Assembly (NCBI GenBank): GCA_017545365.1
Contig: JAFWOP010000070.1
Span: forward strand, 1-9,090
Direction: 5' to 3'
DNA: 9,090 nucleotides
From: Bacteroidales bacterium
GTDB lineage: Bacteria > Bacteroidota > Bacteroidia > Bacteroidales > P3
Below are positions 6,667-9,090 of this stretch, piece by piece; the stretch's first letter is position 1; every line of letters starts with the position of its first letter. The position numbers were made by a program, and so were the translations under genes. The notes beneath the pieces are model-generated. The model had not been told where the DNA came from, searched no databases, and was given only the letters and a program-made list of their open reading frames with translations.

Positions 6667-7140
6667 TTACAGCATTACGATTCTTGTGGATGCCATTCTG
6701 GCAAGTTTTTTCCTGAATCGTATGATTTCTATGGGTTCTTCATTTGCTGTTACAATCTTTCCATCCATACGGAATACTATCTCTGCATGAGATGGCAGGC
6801 GTTTGCTCGCAGAAGAGATTACTTCGATTTCAATGTCGTGAGCAGATGGAACATGTATGCCTCTAACCTGCCCAACATTGAGGAGGGCATATCCACATTT
6901 GTAATCAGAGGAAGAACGGGGTGACAGCTTGGCAAGGTCGTGTGTAAAACTCTCAAGCATTGTACGCAATACTGAAATCGAGGATTCTGGCGTACCGCTT
7001 TTCAGAATCTGAAGTTTGAAAGCTGTTGGCGACAAGACCCCATCGCTATAAAGTGGAGAATCACCTCCACTAAAAAAAGAAGGATAGAAAAGGGCACGGG
7101 CTACATCCTCCGTGTTGTCAATCCGGTGGTTGTCTGTCAT
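6667..7140 (-). CDS. Small uncharacterised protein, second gene of a coupled pair
   Basis: 157 aa, no signal peptide or membrane segment, so cytoplasmic. Its ATG at 7140 overlaps the TGA of the upstream gene (ATGA), implying translational coupling and a joint role. Visible features: an N-terminal block DVARALFYPSFF (12-23), then LSPTAFKL and ISVLR, which resembles a pattern I have seen in widespread 'hypothetical' proteins (D-(V)AR...F...P.AF...SVxR) that often follow a GWDG-containing partner. The C-terminal half (IEIEVI, LPSHAEI) is alternating beta/alpha. No catalytic motif is recognised. It may be the effector of a two-gene toxin-antitoxin-like cassette, but that is inference from gene order and size only. 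Confidence 0.75.
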   Translation of the reverse strand: MTDNHRIDNTEDVARALFYPSFFSGGDSPLYSDGVLSPTAFKLQILKSGTPESSISVLRTMLESFTHDLAKLSPRSSSDYKCGYALLNVGQVRGIHVPSAHDIEIEVISSASKRLPSHAEIVFRMDGKIVTANEEPIEIIRFRKKLARMASTRIVML

Positions 7141-7583
7141 GCGGCAATTTTATTGATGCTTCGGAGAACCTGCAATAAAATGTCGGGGGAAAAAGGAATG
7201 TCCTTCTCGTCTTCGTCGTCAGTGAAATAGGAGAATGACTTGTCGGAAAGTATAATCCCCGCATCAACATCGTCTGATTTCAAATCAAGATAAAGATTGC
7301 CGTTGATATCAGGAAAAAGCGTCCATTGTTCAATGTCATTATCTTGACAACAGAGCAACACAGCCTGCATATTGTTGCAGACGCGAGTACTTACGGGCTG
7401 GGCATTGTTGCCATCCCATCCTTGACTTAATTTTGACAATTCACCAAGTCGAGCTTTCATCCGCTCAGTTTTGCTGTCAGCGTGTATGTTTTCATAAAGT
7501 CTGTCTGCCAGCCATTTCTTATTGTCATAGCTGAGAGGTAGGAGCATTCCCAGAATGGAGTCTATAGGTATTGTAGCTGTCAT
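7137..7583 (-). CDS. Small uncharacterised protein with GWDG motif, first gene of a coupled pair
   Basis: 148 aa, cytoplasmic. The N-terminus (ILGMLLPLSYDNKKWLADRL) resembles the 'LS..dK.WLa.rL' helix seen at the start of many small Bacteroidetes antitoxin-like proteins. A conserved-looking QGWDGNNAQPVS block (54-65) follows, then LFPDINGNLYLDL and a very acidic stretch (DDEDEKD). GWDGxxA proteins of this size are widespread, uncharacterised and usually encoded next to a partner like the 6667-7140 product. The start at 7583 lies about 70 nt downstream of a good promoter and has no Shine-Dalgarno, as is normal here. The possible antitoxin or immunity role is inference. Confidence 0.75.
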   Translation of the reverse strand: MTATIPIDSILGMLLPLSYDNKKWLADRLYENIHADSKTERMKARLGELSKLSQGWDGNNAQPVSTRVCNNMQAVLLCCQDNDIEQWTLFPDINGNLYLDLKSDDVDAGIILSDKSFSYFTDDEDEKDIPFSPDILLQVLRSINKIAA

Positions 7584-7674
7584 CGTTCAAAATGTCTTTA
7601 CATATATATAACCGCTTGTGTGCGGGCTGGCACGGAGCCTGCCCCTACACGAACGATGGGGCAAAGATACGAAG
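7584..7674 (-). repeat. Promoter-leader direct repeat, copy B (small-gene pair)
   Basis: Counterpart of 6500-6578: promoter end 7652-7674, hairpin 7624-7644, AT block 7601-7615, and an end that reaches the start codon at 7583. The two copies flank the small-gene pair as direct repeats about 1.1 kb apart. Confidence 0.65.
7624..7644. repeat. REP-like palindrome in the leader of the small-gene pair
   Basis: GGGCTGGC (7624-7631) and GCCTGCCC (7637-7644) pair around a single T-T mismatch with a 5-base loop. The downstream CTAC completes a GTAGGG...CTCCGTG form on the minus strand. The palindrome at 8771-8792 has the same layout. Confidence 0.5.
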
Positions 7675-7692
7675 ATTTGGGGAAACGGCAAA
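7662..7692 (-). promoter_or_regulatory. Promoter of the small-gene pair
   Basis: On the minus strand TTTG (7692-7689), 19 bp, then TATCTTTG (7669-7662). It has the same boxes and spacing as the surface-protein operon promoter, and 23 identical bases span the downstream box and what follows (7674-7652 and 6578-6556). Predicted leader about 70 nt. Confidence 0.75.
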
Positions 7693-7721
7693 GAAAAAAG
7701 CAAAGAATTTGCAGAAAAAGT

Positions 7722-7749
7722 GAATCCGGGTTTACGAATCCGAGTTTCT
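7722..7749. repeat. Imperfect 14-bp tandem repeat between divergent promoters
   Basis: GAATCCGGGTTTAC (7722-7735) is followed directly by GAATCCGAGTTTCT (7736-7749), 11 of 14 identical. It ends one base before the kdsB upstream promoter box, so it could be a binding site; it could also be chance. Confidence 0.35.
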
Positions 7750-7750
7750 A

Positions 7751-7782
7751 TTTGGTGGTGTCAGAAGGAATGATTACCTTTG
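7751..7782 (+). promoter_or_regulatory. Promoter of kdsB
   Basis: TTTG (7751-7754), 20 bp, then TACCTTTG (7775-7782), a full Bacteroidetes consensus. The kdsB ATG at 7806 lies 23 bp after the box, giving a very short leader with no Shine-Dalgarno. Confidence 0.75.
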
Positions 7783-7805
7783 CACCCGAAAAATATTAAT
7801 CGGCT

Positions 7806-8585
7806 ATGACAAAATTCATTGCTATCATTCCGGCACGTTACGCTTCGACGCGCTTCCCCGGCAAACCGCTGGCCATGCTCGGCGGCAAGACCGTGATACA
7901 GAGAGTCTACGAACAAGTGTCTGTTGTGCTCTCCACTCCCCTTCGGGGGGAGGGGTCGGGGGAGGAGGCCGTCTGGGTGGCCACCGACGATGACCGCATC
8001 CGTCAGGCCGTGGAGGCCTTCGGCGGCCGGGCCGTGATGACCCGCGCAGACCATAAGAGCGGCACCGACCGCATCGAGGAGGCAGCGGAGATAATCGGCA
8101 CCACGGCCGATGTCATCATCAACGTGCAGGGCGACGAGCCCTTTATCCAGCCGTCGCAGCTGGAGACGGTGTGCCGTCTCTTTGACGACCCACGCACGCA
8201 GATTGCCACCCTGGGCAAACGCTTCGAGACGATGGAGGCCGTGGACACCCCCAACTCTCCGAAAATCGTGACTGACAACGATGGCTATGCCCTCTACTTC
8301 AGCCGAAGCGTAATCCCCTTCGTGCGCGGCAAGGAGCACGGCGATTGGCTCGCACAGTTCCCCTTCGTCAAGCACATCGGCCTCTACGCCTACCGCCGCG
8401 ACATGCTGGCAGAGATTACCCGTCTGCCACAGAGTCCCCTGGAGCTGGCCGAGAGCCTGGAGCAGCTGCGCTGGCTACAGAACGGCTACAAGATTCGCGT
8501 AGGCCTGACCGACGTAGAAACCATCGGCATCGACACCCCCGAAGATCTGGCCCGAGCTGAGGCCAAACTGGCAAAAAGACCCTAA
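7806..8585 (+). CDS. kdsB: 3-deoxy-manno-octulosonate cytidylyltransferase (CMP-Kdo synthetase)
   Basis: 259 aa, cytoplasmic. It joins CTP and Kdo to give CMP-Kdo and pyrophosphate, the activated sugar used to build the inner core of lipopolysaccharide. Diagnostic motifs are all present: the nucleotide-binding IIPARYASTRFPGKPL (7-22), VATDDDRI (58-65), MTRADHKSGTDRIEE (78-92), NVQGDEPFI with the metal-binding Asp (106-114), KHIGLYAYRR (189-198), LELAESLEQLRWL (212-224) and GIDTPEDL (241-248). It is about ten residues longer than usual because of STPLRGEGSGEE (43-54) between VYEQVS and VWVATDD. This is a surface-loop position that in E. coli KdsB is about nine residues shorter, and it is encoded by a GC-rich palindromic repeat. 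The catalytic motifs are intact, so the enzyme should be active. It is transcribed alone from its own promoter, divergent from the small-gene pair. Confidence 0.95.
   Translation: MTKFIAIIPARYASTRFPGKPLAMLGGKTVIQRVYEQVSVVLSTPLRGEGSGEEAVWVATDDDRIRQAVEAFGGRAVMTRADHKSGTDRIEEAAEIIGTTADVIINVQGDEPFIQPSQLETVCRLFDDPRTQIATLGKRFETMEAVDTPNSPKIVTDNDGYALYFSRSVIPFVRGKEHGDWLAQFPFVKHIGLYAYRRDMLAEITRLPQSPLELAESLEQLRWLQNGYKIRVGLTDVETIGIDTPEDLARAEAKLAKRP
7932..7967 (+). repeat. GC-rich palindromic element inserted in frame in kdsB
   Basis: The segment coding STPLRGEGSGEE contains CTCCCC-TTCG-GGGGGAG, a hairpin, followed by GGGTCGGGGGAGG. Strings of the form CTCCCCTTCGGGG...GGGG(T/C)GGGGGAG recur between genes in many Bacteroidales genomes as far as I recall. 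Here the element sits inside an essential gene and is read as a Gly/Glu-rich loop of about 12 residues. Confidence 0.6.
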
Positions 8586-8626
8586 CCAGCGACTAAATAA
8601 AAATTTATAAATAAGCTAATAACTAT

Positions 8627-8668
8627 TACGACGAAAAGCCTGCGCCAGGGGCTTGCGCCTCCGTCGTA
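8627..8668. terminator. Inverted repeat after kdsB (possible terminator)
   Basis: TACGACG (8627-8633) pairs with CGTCGTA (8662-8668), and inside AAGCC pairs with GGCTT. It begins 42 bp after the kdsB stop. No T-run follows on the plus strand. On the minus strand the inner stem is followed by TTTTCGTCG, so it could end transcripts from either side. The role is uncertain. Confidence 0.35.
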
Positions 8669-8770
8669 GGTTGCTCTTCAAAGTGTTTATAAGTGTTAAC
8701 AGGGAGGGGTAAATGCGAGCCTCTCAGACACATACCCCCTGTGGAAGCATGACGGGCAGACACGCGTGGC

Positions 8771-8792
8771 GGACAAATACGAGGATATGTCC
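8771..8792. repeat. REP-like palindrome downstream of kdsB
   Basis: GGACAAAT (8771-8778) and ATATGTCC (8785-8792) pair with a single A-A mismatch around a 6-base loop. The neighbouring CTAC gives, on the minus strand, GTAGGGACATATCCTCGT. This is the same layout as the palindrome at 7624-7644 (GTAGGGGC...CTCCGT). Confidence 0.4.
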
Positions 8793-8852
8793 CTACGGGT
8801 GGTGGCGGTCGCAAACGGTGAATATGTGGGTGCGAGGTACGTCATTTGCGTG

Positions 8853-8884
8853 CAAATTTACAACTTTTCCCCGAAACAGCCAAA
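8853..8884 (-). promoter_or_regulatory. Minus-strand promoter with no gene behind it
   Basis: TTTG (8884-8881), 20 bp, then TAAATTTG (8860-8853), a full consensus match. A perfect 6-2-6 palindrome ATTTGC-GT-GCAAAT (8844-8857) overlaps the downstream box and may be an operator. Transcription would start near 8846 and run towards the hairpin at 8668-8627 and the 3' end of kdsB. No convincing protein gene lies there, so a small RNA of about 200 nt is possible. Confidence 0.5.
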
Positions 8885-9001
8885 TTTTTCTAACCTACAT
8901 TATTCATTAACTTTTCTATTCTCAAGATTTTCATTAATTTATCACGAATTAGGAACTGTGATTTAATTAAGTAGTCAAATGGTTTTCACTTTTTGTTTTT
9001 T

Positions 9002-9039
9002 AGAAATACAGGAAAAAACAAGAAATACTGAGAAAAACA
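9002..9039. repeat. 19-bp tandem repeat in AT-rich sequence
   Basis: AGAAATACAGGAAAAAACA (9002-9020) is followed directly by AGAAATACTGAGAAAAACA (9021-9039), 16 of 19 identical. It may be a regulatory site for a gene beyond the window or simple low-complexity sequence. Confidence 0.35.
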
Positions 9040-9090
9040 AGACGAATGGTTTTTATCTGTCTTTGTTGTATTTATCTGTTTTACTAAAAA

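Larger units (their letters stand above)
8586..9090. other. Intergenic region after kdsB
   Basis: No protein gene is supported here. The first ~225 bp are GC-rich and dense in inverted repeats (8627-8668; an interrupted stem ACAG..GGGGTA with TACCCC..CTGT at about 8699-8742; 8771-8792). The rest holds a minus-strand promoter (8853-8884) and then AT-rich sequence with a short tandem repeat. The word AAGTGTT occurs twice, 11 bp apart (8681-8697). Confidence 0.6.

Noticed and set aside
7761..8375. 204-codon minus-strand frame opposite kdsB
   Set aside because: It is the shadow of a high-GC enzyme gene whose motifs are unmistakable on the plus strand.
8626..8966. Short frames on both strands after kdsB (62-66 codons)
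   Set aside because: They cover inverted repeats and a promoter; Pro/Arg-rich or low-complexity products with no family resemblance.

Overview
The window looks like a piece of a Prevotella-like chromosome (order Bacteroidales). Three things suggest this. Every promoter I can find has the Bacteroidetes primary-sigma form (TTTG, 19-20 bp, TAnnTTTG), including one with a TTGG variant upstream box. Start codons lack a strong Shine-Dalgarno. The protein families (26-residue BspA-type leucine-rich repeats, dockerin-like 'DVADIATIIS' repeats, FISUMP-like C-terminal domains) are typical of Prevotellaceae surface proteins. The species assignment is inference.

Layout. Positions 1-105 hold the start of an insertion-sequence transposase (minus strand, running off the left edge) with its promoter. 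Positions 106-6215 hold a two-gene minus-strand operon of large secreted proteins. The upstream gene (3474-6215) is a BspA-like protein with about 18 leucine-rich repeats, a beta-solenoid-like module and a C-terminal dockerin. The downstream gene (106-3453), 20 bp further on, is a multi-module solenoid protein with an internal dockerin and a FISUMP-like domain. It seems to be cut at its C-terminus by the insertion sequence. The operon has a canonical promoter at 6566-6596 and an unusually long leader (about 340 nt) rich in hairpins, including a terminator-like hairpin followed by six U.

Positions 6667-7583 hold a pair of small uncharacterised genes joined by an ATGA overlap. The pair has its own promoter, and that promoter and its first ~80-90 bp of leader are a near copy of the operon's promoter-leader. 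Direct repeats therefore bracket the pair. Divergent to it is kdsB (7806-8585, plus), the CMP-Kdo synthetase of lipopolysaccharide synthesis. It carries a small GC-rich palindromic element read in frame inside the coding region. Positions 8586-9090 have no convincing protein gene. They hold inverted repeats, a good minus-strand promoter with no gene behind it (a possible small RNA), and AT-rich sequence with a short tandem repeat.

The surface-protein operon and kdsB both concern the cell envelope but are not obviously linked. The main candidates for something undescribed are the small gene pair with its duplicated promoter-leader, the long structured leader of the operon, and the palindromic insertion in kdsB. 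Several further marks of recombination are visible: a one-base frameshift in the dockerin of the LRR protein, a collapsed module and a composition step in the downstream protein, and a homogenised repeat array.
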